Part shown: piece after piece, positions 45,602 through 56,668 of the stretch
Layout: each line of letters begins with the position of its first letter
Numbering within the stretch: the first letter of the stretch is position 1
Source of the DNA: Bacteroidota bacterium
GTDB taxonomy: Bacteria; Bacteroidota; Bacteroidia; AKYH767-A; OLB10
Reading direction: 5' to 3'
NCBI GenBank assembly: GCA_016717725.1
Contig: JADKFA010000044.1
Coordinates: 148,470 to 212,469, forward strand
DNA: 64,000 nucleotides
Program-made: the position numbers and the translations under genes
Notes under the pieces: generated by a model
Seen by the model: the letters and a program-made list of their open reading frames with translations, nothing else
The model's database searches: none
What the model was told of the DNA's origin: nothing

Positions 45602-48600
45602 TTATAGCTTCACCATTTTTACGGTGCGGCTTCCTTTTTCTGATGTTAAGCGAAGTAGATAGATACCTTGTGGCATTTGGCGTAAATCGATGATTCCACG
45701 GTAGTTGGTGCCAGCGTTTATTCTTTGAGTCATCAATGTACGACCTTCTAGGTCCGTCAAAGTATAAGCAACTTGCTTTGCATCTACACCATTTAATTCA
45801 AGATTAAACAATCCTTCAGAAGGATTTGGATAAACAGTTACTACGCCTAATTGATCAGGCTGCTCAATGCCCACGGTGGCATCGATGTTAATATTATCGA
45901 GATACAGATTGTTTCCAAAGCCATTAATATTCACAAATTTCACAAGAATATTTGATCCTGTCCAAGTGGCAAGGCTTATGGTGTCATTTCTCCATTCGGT
46001 GGCTAAAGTAGGAGCCCAACTGTTTTGATTATCGCCTACGGTGGCAAGGATTGTTCCGTCCTTTTGATATCCGGAAGGAATCCAGGTAGTACCACAATCG
46101 GTGGAAATATCTACACGTAAAGTGTCAGTAAAGTCTACATCAAAACGCGCATAAGCAACATCGAAAGTTAATACTGCTGAAGAAGCGTTTGCTAATGATA
46201 CTTCGAAAGTCTTTAAGGCATCTTCAACACCAACATTATTATACACGAAATTTTCTACGAACGAACAAGTTGTTGGCGTTCCAGCTGCTCCAGTAATTCC
46301 CACGGCCTCTGTCCAGGTATTTGTTCCTCCTGCATCCTCAATAACCCATCCAGAAGGAGGAAATACTCCGCTTTGGAAATCTTCAATGATTGGCGCTGAG
46401 TATGCCGGTAATATATTGATTAATGACGTTTGCGTAACAACTCCTCCACCAAAACTATTGGTTGCAGTAAGTTCAACATCATAAACGCCCATAGCATTAA
46501 ATACCACATCAGGATTTGCCGAACTAGCCGAAGTTCCATTCACAAAAGTCACGGTAGATGGCGTGAAAACCCAAGCCCATCCTGTTGGTGAATTTAAACT
46601 TTGATCAGTAAACGAGAATACTTTTCCAGTACAACCCGACACTGCACTTACATTAAATGCGGGAACAGGAGGTACAGTCACATCAAGAACATCAATATCG
46701 TCTATAGCAATATCAGAGGAGTAATCGTTTCCAGTGATTCCTCTGAAACGAATATTAATAATTTCCCCTGACCAAGGTGCTAAATTTACGATACCTTGTA
46801 ACCATTGGTTACCTTGATTTCCAACAATAGCTGGAATAGCATCATTAATCCAACCGCCCTGAGAGAAAATATCTACATGCAACTCACCCATTGCAGCACC
46901 TGTCATATGATACCAGAAAGTAAGTTGTGGAGACGGCGCGGCTGATAAATCAATACATGGAGAGATTAGATTAGCAGTTTTTCCAAAGCAAGCGGATGCT
47001 TCCAAATAAAGGTAATTCCCCGCTGCGGTTCCTAATGTATGGTCGGTAGCTGGTCCTGTTCCTGTTGATGGTGTAGCACCCTCATTTACGCGGAAATCGA
47101 TATCGTCCTGATCTAAATTGATTTCGTTAATCCATCCGTTGGTAAGACCACAAACAGTCGCTTCACAGTTGGAAGCTACATTGCAAAGGATGTCTGCTTC
47201 AAAGTCATTTACCAAAGGCAGAGTGGCGGAAGTTCCTCCTACTACATTAATTAACGCTTGAGCCGAATCGTTATAAATATTAAGATCTCCAGATAATGTC
47301 AACCAAACATCCAAAACATAATTACCCGCGAGAGATACATCAATAGTTGTTGCGAAAGAAAACAATTGCGAGGCTCCTGGATTAATTGTTCCAGTATACG
47401 TTTCTGTTATGGTAGTTGTTCCATCTAATGAATAGTTCACTGGAATATTTGTTAGTGGACTCAATCCGTCATTCGAAATTAACACTGCCACAACCACAGC
47501 AGAGTTATCATGACAATCTTGCAATGATCCTGAAGATGGGCTTACCAAAACAGAAAGGTTGGCATCAGTAGCCAAGGCACAATTAAGTACGCCTGCCGCT
47601 TTAAAAATGGCATTTGCTCTACGTCCAGTGTTTCCTTGTGTTGTGTTAGCACTTACGCTAAACCAATTGTCGATAGTAGGATTCACTCCGTGTAAAACCA
47701 CTGTATTTGTTGTGCTGTTGCCAGCGATTTCCATGTACTTATTTCCAAGCACATATCCCGTATAACCTGCAGCTCCCGTCACTGCAGTAAAACTAAGTTG
47801 AACGGAATCTGGACAAGCCCAGTCAACCACAATATTTGTGGGAAAGCCGATGATGGCTAATGAAGAATCCGATTCGTCACTAAATCCATTACGAGAGATG
47901 CGCACTTTAACTTCGCCAGAAACTGAATTAGGAATATTCCATGTAAACTGTTGCAATGTTTGAGGAATAGCAGCTGAAATAGTATTCCAGTTAACTCCAT
48001 TATCAGCAGTATACTCTAATAAATAGTTTCCAGTGTTTTTACGTCCATCCCAACGAATTACTTCACTTTCTCCTGGTACCAGACCTTCGCCACCATTTGG
48101 ATAGGTAAGTGTAACGTCGTCGGTTCTAAATTCCCATACTAAATAGTACCGTTGACCTAATGACGGTAAGGCGTAACCGTTAATAGTAACTTCATAAAGG
48201 CCAGCCGTTGGAGTAAGAAGAGTTACCTGTTCCATATTGTTCAAACTGTCAATACCACGAACGGCGTAGGCATTTAAACTTGCAGTGTCTGGAGTGGGAT
48301 TTAGTATCCACGGATTCCAAATTCCAGCCGATGGATCGGTAACAGTCATATTAATATTATTCACCAGAGAGGGTGCAGAAACAGGTGATCCACCAACATC
48401 TGCCCAATACACCATCACTCTCACTTCCTCCACTCCAGCAGGAACTGTGATAAAGTGTGAATTGCTATTTCCTTGACCAACAGAATCTGTTACGTAGCGA
48501 TTGTCTTCTAAGGTAGTTAACGCGCGATAAGCATTTACACGACCCCATCCATAAATAAAATCTGGACCAGGGTTACCAATATCTTCTGCAGTATTTAATA

Positions 48601-49996
48601 AACACGCTTTAATCAAAGCGGCAGGTGGGTTTGTAGCACTTGTTAATTCTTTATATGCCTGAAACATTTGTCCAAAAATCCCAGCAATTCCAGGGCTGGC
48701 AGCAGAAGTTCCACCACCTGTTTGATAGGTATTATTCTCATCGGTGCTCAATTGACCTGCTCCATTTGCGCAGATATCAGGTTTCACGCGACCATCAGAA
48801 GCTGGGCCGCGGCTACTTGTATTATCCAATACTTCCAAGGCATCCAAATTACCACAAGCCACTACATTTTTTCCTTGCTTATAACCCCCAGTGATATTTC
48901 CCCATCCAGCGCCAGCACCGTAATTACAATTTGAACCTCCAACGTTTCCACCAGAAAATACAAACTGCAATTGCGGGTTATCAAACAACAACTGATCGCC
49001 AAATTGAGTGTCAGAAGTATATTCATTACAACCTTGAGAGTAGGACGTGGAAGCAATTACAATTCCATGATTATTAAAATTCGCTACTGCATCAATTACT
49101 TGAGGATTAAGATCAATGTCATAAACAAATAAATCAGCACCACTCGCCATTCCGCGAATCGTTGGATTTAAATTTCCAGCACCACCAGCAATTCCTGTTG
49201 TCATATCACCATGATTTATCCCTCCCGTTACTACAGCAAAATTTGTTAAGCGGCCGGCGAAATCAATATGAGGACCTACTATTCCATCATCAGCAATAGC
49301 AATACTTACACCTTTACCATCATAATGTCGACCAGTAGCATAATCGCTATTAATAACATTCGAGCGATGTAAACTTCTTCCTCGGGTGTCTTCCTTTTCA
49401 CCAGGATCAGCAATTGTATTTATGTAAAATACCCAAGGCTGTGCTGCCAAATTCATTAAGGAGAAATCACTTACTCGAATCGTGATGGTATTGTTTTTTA
49501 GGTTCTTGTGAGAAAAGTTTTCCATGATCTAACGCTGATGTCAATGCAGCTGCATGAGAAATGTTTCCTTGATACTGAACAATTAAATCCACTTTTCCAC
49601 GCTCATTAATAGCCCAATCTTGGAAGCCTCCAATAATGTTGCGACTAATTTTTTGAGTAGGACTTTGTTGTAAAACGGCACGAACATTAAATCCATTCAA
49701 CAATGATTTATTAAATCCTAGAGGGATTTATTTTTGGGAACATAATCCATAATTACTAATCCGCTCTGACGCATTGCATTTTGTTCTGCTATTCCAGGTA
49801 AGGAATTAAATTGCAAGAAGCGGTAATAGTAACCATTGAAAACATCTGATGGTGATGCTTCAGCAATAAATTCAGAAAGGTTAGAGGTTGGTTGTACCGT
49901 CCCACTTTGCAAATAAATGCTGGTGTTTTGTTGTGCGATTGTAGTAGCGGAAAATAACATTCCGATAGCGAACAACCAGTTGTAAATACGATTCAT
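45602..49996 (-). pseudogene. Subtilisin-like (S8) protease with T9SS domain, frameshifted in the propeptide
   Basis: The main frame (49525-45602) has the S8 catalytic motifs SIADDGIVGPH (Asp), INHGDMTTGIAGG (His) and GGGTSAASPGIAG (Ser), then P-domain-like and fibronectin-like regions, two jelly-roll choice-of-anchor domains, a PKD domain, and a T9SS type A tail (VYPNPSEGLFNLEL to KMVKL). The signal peptide and inhibitor-like propeptide lie upstream in two other frames (49996-49718 and about 49703-49467). Comparison with the intact paralogue shows about 6 residues plus a frame lost near 49720 and a second shift near 49510. Unless these are base errors, the protease is not exported. Confidence 0.85.
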
Positions 49997-50019
49997 AATT
50001 ATTTGTGTTTATGGGTTTT

Positions 50020-50027
50020 CAAATTTA
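50020..50027 (-). promoter_or_regulatory. -7 box TAAATTTG of the T9SS subtilase gene
   Basis: Fits TAnnTTTG and lies 24 bases from the ATG at 49996. It supports 49996 as the true gene start in spite of the later frameshifts. Confidence 0.45.
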
Positions 50028-50378
50028 CTATTGATGTTTTAATAAAATTTATACGCTGATAGGCTTTCCTGTGATTTTTTTCTTTGCAACCAAATGATTG
50101 TACTTTATCTCATAGGACAAACTTGAAATCAGCCTATTTTTATTTAACAATATAGGTAAACGAAAATAGCTAAAAAAAACGATCTGCTATAAAAAAGCAG
50201 GGTATTCATCTTGAATCCAACAAAAACATCTTTTTATACCGATGTTATACCGGAAAGAGTTTAATGGATTGAGTCTGAGCTAACGTAGGGTGGTATTAGG
50301 TACTTAAACAGGAGAAAAAAATATACATTCAAGGGGGGTAATCTTCTGTTTTCTGATGATTCGGGTAGCTAAAAAAGT
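50028..50378. other. Intergenic stretch without a recognisable gene
   Basis: AT-rich, no frame of interest. A small hairpin ctgctataaaaaagcag lies near 50193 and a gggggg tract near 50334. Confidence 0.4.
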
Positions 50379-50415
50379 AAAATGCCATCGGAAAAGGAAG
50401 TCCCGATGGCATTTT
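50379..50415 (-). terminator. Rho-independent terminator of the dockerin-type subtilase gene
   Basis: Stem aaaatgccatcgg / ccgatggcatttt with a loop of about 11 bases, 12 bases after the stop of the gene at 50427. The A/T-rich base gives T residues after the stem on the minus strand. Confidence 0.85.
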
Positions 50416-50426
50416 CAAAGCATTTT

Positions 50427-53400
50427 TTATGGGTGGATAGAGCCTATAAATCCTGCAATATTATTGTCTAAGAATATTTGATCTATGATATCTATTGTTC
50501 CATCACCATTAAGATCGCTGGTCAGATATCCTGAAGCAAAAATAAAGATGTGATTATCTAGAATGGACTGATCAAGAATGTCAATCGTTTCATCTTTAGG
50601 CTGAAGGTCCCCACTGTAAAAACCAAAAATTCCTGGAGATAATAATTTCATATTTGCCTCATAAGCTTGTGTTGCAGATGTTGTAAAATTATAGTTCGTA
50701 GTTGCGCTAAATGTAATGGGTAAAGCGCTCCATGTTTCGATTGCATTACGATGACTTACTTCAATATAATAACTGTTCCCCACAACACTACTTGGCAAGC
50801 TTGCTGATGCAGTTCCGTTTGTAGAAACAATAGTATTAGCAGTAGCAATTACGGTTGATGGACTGAGAGCATCATGTAATCTGATTTTAATAGTATCGGT
50901 CAATGTCGTAGATAGAGATACCCCTGAATTCAACAATACGGGTACCATAGCACCACTTCCATTATAAAATCCTTCAATAAAACAAGTTAGATTTAATGTA
51001 GCACTTGAATACGAATTAAAATTAACATTGTCAATAAACAAACTATTTCCATACCCATTAATATTTACAAATCGTACCATCACATTCATGCCTGCCCACG
51101 AACTTAAGTTTACCGTGTCCTTCCTCCATTGACTAGCAGAGGTAGGAGTAAATAAGCTAGTGACAGTTCCTGCTGTAGCTAATACTAAATCGCTCTTTAG
51201 ATATCCTGAAGGAACCCATGTAGCTCCGCAATCTGTAGATACATCCACTCTAAGCCCATCAAAATAAGTGGTGCTATAGCGAGCATAAGAAACATCAAAA
51301 GTAAGAAGGGGGCTTCCTCCACTCGTATATGAAACGACATAAGAAGATAATATGTCTTCCGTTCCAGGTGCATTATAAGAATAGTTGTTGATGTAAGCGG
51401 CGGCAGTAGTAGCTCCGGTGGCTCCTACGATTCCTGTTCTTCTCTCCCAAGTGTAGGAGGCATCCGAATTGTTTAATGCCCACGCTGCAGGTGGAAATGT
51501 AGCCAGCTCAAAATTCTGTGTGATAGGAGGCGTGCTGTTTGCAAATACTGTTGTAGAAACAAACGCAGAATCATTATATAAATTTAATTCTCCGGGGTAT
51601 GCTACCCATGTTCTCAATGTATACGTACCAGATACAGACATATTCAACGTTGCTGGAAAAGTAAAGACGGTGGTATTGGTTGGATTCAATGTTCCTGGAA
51701 TTGTTTGCATAACTGCCGGACCATTATTAAAAGAATAATAAACCGGAATATTTGTCAATGGATTTTGTCCGAAATTTTCTACCGTAACCGTTACGGGAAC
51801 TGCAGCGTTATTCTGACATCCAAATACATTGCCTTGAACAGGACTAGCGACCGATGCAAGTCTTGCATCAATGGCTAGAGGACAATTTGTTATTCCAGGA
51901 GCTTTATTAATGGCATACGCTCTTCTTCCTTTATTTCCATCGATGGTATTTGCACAAACACTAAACCAATAACTCGTTAAAGAATTTATACCTTGTACGG
52001 TAAAGCCATTTGTGGTAGATGTGCCTATTGGCTCCATGTATTTATTTCCTAGTTTGTAGATGGTATATCCTGCCGCACTTGTTACCGCGTTCCAACTAAG
52101 GCGCAAACTATCAGGACAAGCCCATGCTACAGCTAAACTTGCAGGTACACCAATGATAGCAAAGGAGGAATCACTCATATCATTAAATCCATTTCTAGAG
52201 ACGCGTACCTTAGCTCTTCCAGTTATGGTAGAGGGAACTAACCACGAATATTGTTGAACATTTTGTGCAATCGCTGCCGAAATAGTTGTCCAGCTGGATC
52301 CATTATTTGTGGTATACTCCAACAAATACGTTCCTAAATTCCGTTGTCCATCCCAACGAATCACTTCCGTTTCTCCGGGAACAAAACCTTCGCCACCGTT
52401 GGGATAGGTGATGGTTAAAGCTTCCGATCTAAATTCCCAAACCAAATAATAACGTTGTCCAATTGACGGTACTGCGTAACCGTTAATAGTTACGGTGTAC
52501 GTTCCCGCAGCAGGATTCTCTAATGTAACCTGCTCCATATTATTTAAACTATCTACTCCTCTTACTGCGGGGGTATTTAAGTTAGCAGCAATGGGTGTTG
52601 GGTCGAGGATCCATGGATTCCATTGCGTTGTAGATGGATCTGTCACTTTCATATTTAAATTATTCACGAGTGCTGGAGCTGCTGCGGGTGATCCTCCCAC
52701 ATCCGACCAATAAACCATCACTCTCACTTGCTTTGTTCCTGAGGGAATAATTATGTTGTGCGTTTTATTTTGACCTTGTAAAATACTATCTGTTAAATAG
52801 CGATTTTCTTCAAGGGTACGCAATGCTCTCAACGCGTTTATTCTTCCCCAACCATAAATAAAATCAGGACCCGCATTTCCTATGTCTTCCGCAGTGTTTA
52901 ACAGCGACGCTTTAATCAATGCTGCTGGTGGATTAGAAACCGAGTTGATACTTTTATAAGCATGATACAATTGAGCAATCACTCCTGCAACACCTGGTGA
53001 TGCTGCTGATGTTCCTCCTCCTACTTGATAGGTATTATTCTCATTCGTGCTCAATTGATTTCTTCCGTTGGCACAAATATCGGGTTTGATACGTCCATCG
53101 GCAGAAGGTCCCCGACTACTCGAAGCATCCAACACTTCCAACTCATCTAAATTTCCACATGCAATTACATTTTTTCCTTGCTTATAGCCCCCCGTAATAT
53201 TTCCCCAAGCAGTACCGGCTCCATAACCACAATTTGTACTTCCACTATTTCCTCCTGAAAAAACAAATTGAAGTTGAGGATTATTATATAGTAAATTATC
53301 GCCAAATTGTGTATCTGATGTGTACTCATTACACCCTTGCGAATACGATGTGGAGGCAATTACAATTCCGTAGTTGGTATAATTAGAAACGGCATTGATT

Positions 53401-54326
53401 ACTTGGGGATAGGCGCTAATATTAAAAGTATACAGATACGCTCCTGTTGCCATTCCACGAATCACTGGATTTAAATTTCCAGCACCTACACAAATTCCAC
53501 TGGTCATGTCGCCATGTGTTTGACCTGTTCCTGTTGCGAAATTGGTCATACGGCCGGTGAAATCGATATGCGGTCCTACAAATCCATCATCGGCTATAGC
53601 CACTGTTACACCAGTACCGTCATAGTGACGACCCGTAGCATAATCACTATTAATGGTATTGGAACGATGCAACGATCTACCTTTTGTGTCTTCGGGTAGA
53701 GAAGGTGCAGCAATGGTATTAATGTAAAACACCCAAGGTTGTGCGGCCAATGTTTTTAATGCAAATTCACTTACACGAACTGAAATGATGCGATTCTCAG
53801 GATTCGAAACCAAAATTCGTCCGTGCTTTTCGGCTTCGAAAAGCGCCATGGCTAAGGTTAAATTTCCTTGATATTGAATATTCAAATCCACCATTCCTTT
53901 TTCATTCATGGCCCAATCTTGAAATCCACCAATAATGTTTTTGCTAATTTTTTGAACTTCTGTTTGCGCAAATACTGCATGCACATTCGTGTTTTTTAAT
54001 AGTGCCCTATTAAAACTAACGGGTATGGCGGTCATGAAAGTATTATTCGGAATATAATCCATCAACACCAATCCGTAAGATTTCAACCTTTCGCGCTCTG
54101 TTGAGGTTGGTAACGTCTTAAATTGAATGAACCGATAATAATATCCGTTCATTTCATTCTTTGGTGGAGATGAATGAATAAATTCTGTAGTGTTTTCGGC
54201 GATGTTCACAACACCACTTTGAAAATAGGCCTTTAATGAGTTTTGTGCAGAGAGTGATGTGATGCAACACAAAACAGCGACTCCAGTAGCTATTACTAAT
54301 TTCAAGGAAGATTTCATGTAATTCAT
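50427..54326 (-). CDS. Secreted subtilisin-like (S8) protease with dockerin-like C-terminus
   Basis: A 1299-residue protein. Residues 1-28 are a signal peptide (ending SLSAQ; the ATG three codons on is also possible), and 30-230 a propeptide. The S8 domain has Asp246/247 in IADDGFVG, His271 in THGDMTSG and Ser440 in GGGTSAASPG. After about residue 590 come fibronectin-like and jelly-roll adhesion domains. The last 60 residues hold two calcium-loop repeats, DETIDILDQSILDNH and DLNGDGTIDIIDQIFLDNN, a dockerin-like pair. The T9SS tail of the paralogue at 45602 is absent, so export or anchoring differs. The two genes share about 900 residues of similar order. Confidence 0.92.
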   Translation of the reverse strand: MNYMKSSLKLVIATGVAVLCCITSLSAQNSLKAYFQSGVVNIAENTTEFIHSSPPKNEMNGYYYRFIQFKTLPTSTERERLKSYGLVLMDYIPNNTFMTAIPVSFNRALLKNTNVHAVFAQTEVQKISKNIIGGFQDWAMNEKGMVDLNIQYQGNLTLAMALFEAEKHGRILVSNPENRIISVRVSEFALKTLAAQPWVFYINTIAAPSLPEDTKGRSLHRSNTINSDYATGRHYDGTGVTVAIADDGFVGPHIDFTGRMTNFATGTGQTHGDMTSGICVGAGNLNPVIRGMATGAYLYTFNISAYPQVINAVSNYTNYGIVIASTSYSQGCNEYTSDTQFGDNLLYNNPQLQFVFSGGNSGSTNCGYGAGTAWGNITGGYKQGKNVIACGNLDELEVLDASSSRGPSADGRIKPDICANGRNQLSTNENNTYQVGGGTSAASPGVAGVIAQLYHAYKSINSVSNPPAALIKASLLNTAEDIGNAGPDFIYGWGRINALRALRTLEENRYLTDSILQGQNKTHNIIIPSGTKQVRVMVYWSDVGGSPAAAPALVNNLNMKVTDPSTTQWNPWILDPTPIAANLNTPAVRGVDSLNNMEQVTLENPAAGTYTVTINGYAVPSIGQRYYLVWEFRSEALTITYPNGGEGFVPGETEVIRWDGQRNLGTYLLEYTTNNGSSWTTISAAIAQNVQQYSWLVPSTITGRAKVRVSRNGFNDMSDSSFAIIGVPASLAVAWACPDSLRLSWNAVTSAAGYTIYKLGNKYMEPIGTSTTNGFTVQGINSLTSYWFSVCANTIDGNKGRRAYAINKAPGITNCPLAIDARLASVASPVQGNVFGCQNNAAVPVTVTVENFGQNPLTNIPVYYSFNNGPAVMQTIPGTLNPTNTTVFTFPATLNMSVSGTYTLRTWVAYPGELNLYNDSAFVSTTVFANSTPPITQNFELATFPPAAWALNNSDASYTWERRTGIVGATGATTAAAYINNYSYNAPGTEDILSSYVVSYTSGGSPLLTFDVSYARYSTTYFDGLRVDVSTDCGATWVPSGYLKSDLVLATAGTVTSLFTPTSASQWRKDTVNLSSWAGMNVMVRFVNINGYGNSLFIDNVNFNSYSSATLNLTCFIEGFYNGSGAMVPVLLNSGVSLSTTLTDTIKIRLHDALSPSTVIATANTIVSTNGTASASLPSSVVGNSYYIEVSHRNAIETWSALPITFSATTNYNFTTSATQAYEANMKLLSPGIFGFYSGDLQPKDETIDILDQSILDNHIFIFASGYLTSDLNGDGTIDIIDQIFLDNNIAGFIGSIHP

Positions 54327-54553
54327 ACTAATTTATTTTGATAGAAGGATAAGAGAAAAACGAATCTCTTGCAACAAGCAGAGGGTGAATTCAAGAATAA
54401 CGAATTTACAACATTCAATTTTCATTTGCAAGACCTTGGAAGGGGTTACCCCTGTTCAATACTAAACCTTTAAAAATCAATGCATGACTCGTTCCTGCAT
54501 ACCCTCCGTTACTTTTATTAAAATTAATCTACCACCTTTGCAATCTATAAAAT

Positions 54554-55219
54554 ATGCTTACTCTCGTCCCCACACCTGTTGGAAACTTGCAAGATATTAC
54601 CTTGCGTGCACTCGATGTATTAAAAAGTGCGGACATTATATTAGCAGAAGACACACGAACGAGCAAGGTCTTATTGAACCATTTTGGAATTGACAAACGC
54701 GTTTTATCACATCATCAACATAACGAACACGCCGCTCTTTCAGAATTGATTCGTTTTATGAAAGAGGGTCAAAAAATTGCAATGGTCAGCGATGCGGGAA
54801 CACCTGGAATTAGTGATCCCGGATTTTTATTAGTACGAGAATGCATTAAAGAAGAAATTCCTGTTTTGTGCTTGCCCGGCGCTACGGCTTTTGTTCCGGC
54901 TTTAGTCATGAGTGGATTGCCTTGTGATCGCTTTGTATTTGAAGGATTTCTTCCACAGAAAAAAGGTCGACAAACTCGACTACTCGCATTAAAAGAAGAA
55001 ACCAGAACGATGATTTTTTACGAAAGTCCATTCCGATTAATCAAACTCATCGACGAATGCATTCTCCATTTTGGCGAAGAGCGTATGGCATCGGTCTCCC
55101 GCGAAATTTCGAAGATGTTTGAAGAGACAAAACGAGGAACACTGTTGTCGCTTAAAAATTATTTCGAAGCAAAAGGTGTGAAGGGAGAAATTGTGATGGT
55201 GGTGGAGGGGGTGAAATAA
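54554..55219 (+). CDS. rsmI: 16S rRNA (cytidine-1402 2'-O)-methyltransferase
   Basis: Methylates the ribose of C1402 in 16S rRNA, with SAM. The 221-residue protein opens MLTLVPTPVGNLQDITLRAL and has LAEDTRTS, VSDAGTPGISDPG and CLPGATAFVPALVMSGL, the tetrapyrrole-methylase fold motifs of RsmI. FYESPFRL and REISKMFEE follow. It is shorter than E. coli RsmI (286) because the C-terminal extension is missing, as is usual in Bacteroidota. It stands alone. Confidence 0.95.
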   Translation: MLTLVPTPVGNLQDITLRALDVLKSADIILAEDTRTSKVLLNHFGIDKRVLSHHQHNEHAALSELIRFMKEGQKIAMVSDAGTPGISDPGFLLVRECIKEEIPVLCLPGATAFVPALVMSGLPCDRFVFEGFLPQKKGRQTRLLALKEETRTMIFYESPFRLIKLIDECILHFGEERMASVSREISKMFEETKRGTLLSLKNYFEAKGVKGEIVMVVEGVK

Positions 55220-55221
55220 TT

Positions 55222-55320
55222 CAGTCCCGATAGCTATTGGGATCAGAATCAAGAATTATGAACCTGCTTGCTGCTTTACACCACTGAAGCTTTAGCAAAA
55301 GCGATGCAGGCAAGTGTAGA
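55222..55320. repeat. Dispersed repeats: degenerate palindrome and AAGCTTTAGC element
   Basis: tcccgatagctattgggatc (55224 on) is a variant of the 16-bp palindrome. Then acctgcttgctgc ... gaagctttagcaaaagcgatgcaggcaagt matches the element at 9349-9430 and has inverted cctgc/gcagg ends. Confidence 0.6.
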
Positions 55321-55351
55321 ATGTTTTGCTGTGTCACAAAGATGTGCCATA

Positions 55352-56299
55352 TCAATATTTCACTAATTTTCCTTTCTTGCACAAACTACTCCCGTATCTC
55401 ACTTCGTATACATATATTCCTTTCGCAAGTTGTTCGGTATTTATTGATGTTGAATTAACAAATGATTGTTGCAATAATTTTCTTGAGGAAACATCATAAA
55501 GAATTATTTCTGAAAGTCCAATACTAGTTGTTTTAACATTCAATTCATTTATGACAGGATTTGGATAAAGGTTTATAAAAGAGTTTTCATCAAATTCATT
55601 CCATCCTGTAATACAAGGCGGTATTTGGACTAGAGAAACATCGTCAATGAAACAATATGCCCAACCAAATGCTGCTGTAGGGTTTATTAAAACTCCATTT
55701 GATAAAGAATCGTGCATAAAATTTCCAATTATTAAATAACTCTCTCCGCCCATGGCAGTATATGTTCCGCTAACAAGAGTCCAATTTAATGTATCAAAAA
55801 TATTTCCAGTTGGATTCAAAATCTGAGGGGTAAAAGGCAATGGATAATAATTATTAATTCCCGAAATTGCTGTATCAGAAAAATATGCTTGAATATCATC
55901 AGTGGTATATCGGCTTGTATTACTAAGATTAATATACATTTCAAAATAATAACAAGTATCTGCAACCAAGGGGGCAATTAGAGAAACTTCAATATACTCA
56001 CGTACATTGATTTGTTTCCAAATGAAAGCTCCAGCACAAGCAGTGCCCGATCGCGCATATTGAAAACCACCCACATTATAAGGTAATGATGCAAAATTTG
56101 AACTTGAGCATTCATTAAAATAATCGGGGGTACCATAAGGATTAAATGATGGATTCATCCAAAATAATGCAGTATCTATTTGATTTTGGTTATCTGGACA
56201 AACATAATATTGCTCGAAACTACCATTGGGTACTAAGTTTTGAGCTATGCAAATTTTGCAAGTCAATAATAAAATGATTAAGTTAAAACTTTTGTTCAT
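55352..56299 (-). CDS. T9SS-secreted protein, jelly-roll type
   Basis: A 315-residue exported protein: signal peptide (ending KICIAQ), then LVPNGSFEQYYVCPDN, the start of a family found as OmpA-linked or free secreted proteins in Bacteroidota. A beta-sandwich with several Cys (CPDN, NECSS, CAGAF, DTCYYF) ends at WAYCFIDDVSLVQ, typical of carbohydrate-binding jelly rolls. The last 80 residues (INLYPNPVINELNV to KGKLVKY) are a T9SS type A domain. The ligand is unknown. Confidence 0.88.
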   Translation of the reverse strand: MNKSFNLIILLLTCKICIAQNLVPNGSFEQYYVCPDNQNQIDTALFWMNPSFNPYGTPDYFNECSSSNFASLPYNVGGFQYARSGTACAGAFIWKQINVREYIEVSLIAPLVADTCYYFEMYINLSNTSRYTTDDIQAYFSDTAISGINNYYPLPFTPQILNPTGNIFDTLNWTLVSGTYTAMGGESYLIIGNFMHDSLSNGVLINPTAAFGWAYCFIDDVSLVQIPPCITGWNEFDENSFINLYPNPVINELNVKTTSIGLSEIILYDVSSRKLLQQSFVNSTSINTEQLAKGIYVYEVRYGSSLCKKGKLVKY

Positions 56300-56345
56300 G
56301 GTGTTTATTTGAATTAGCAGTAACTTTAATCGGATCGTTAATATT

Positions 56346-56422
56346 GCGCTTAACGTCAGTACCTCACTTTGCGAGGCAAGCTGTGCAGAAACAAATATAC
56401 AAATTTGGATTATGTTATAGCG
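56346..56422. other. Possible attC-like hairpin upstream of the zinc-ribbon gene
   Basis: gcgcttaacg at the left and gttatagcg at the right are nearly complementary. Inside, cagtacctc can pair with gaggcaagctg. The words TAACG..CAGTACCTC recur after the T9SS gene at 59961. Spacing is not that of a classic integron attC, so this is only a candidate. Confidence 0.3.
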
Positions 56423-56668
56423 ATCCCATGTAGTAGTATAGTTATTAGTAAAAATATAGCTTGTATTCTGCGAATACTACTTTGTGAAGTCAGAAAAACA
56501 AAAAACACCTCACCATGCGTTTTTTAGCACCGTGAAGCCTAAAAGAAACGATGACTTAGCTTTTAGTGGTTGGCGTTTCTTCTTGCGTGGAATCCGCGTT
56601 TGGTTTTCATCATCATTCGAGGCAATCATGGGTGATGGTAAGAAATAAGTTAATAGATTTGTGTACCC

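Noticed and set aside
45309..45662. Plus-strand frame with SELRTP repeats
   Set aside because: It is the translation of a 22-bp tandem repeat and runs through the terminator and into the end of the subtilase gene; the minus strand gives a similar false frame.
48640..53699. Several frames of 60-90 codons antisense to the two subtilase genes
   Set aside because: They are shadows of strongly coding genes and occur in parallel in both paralogues.
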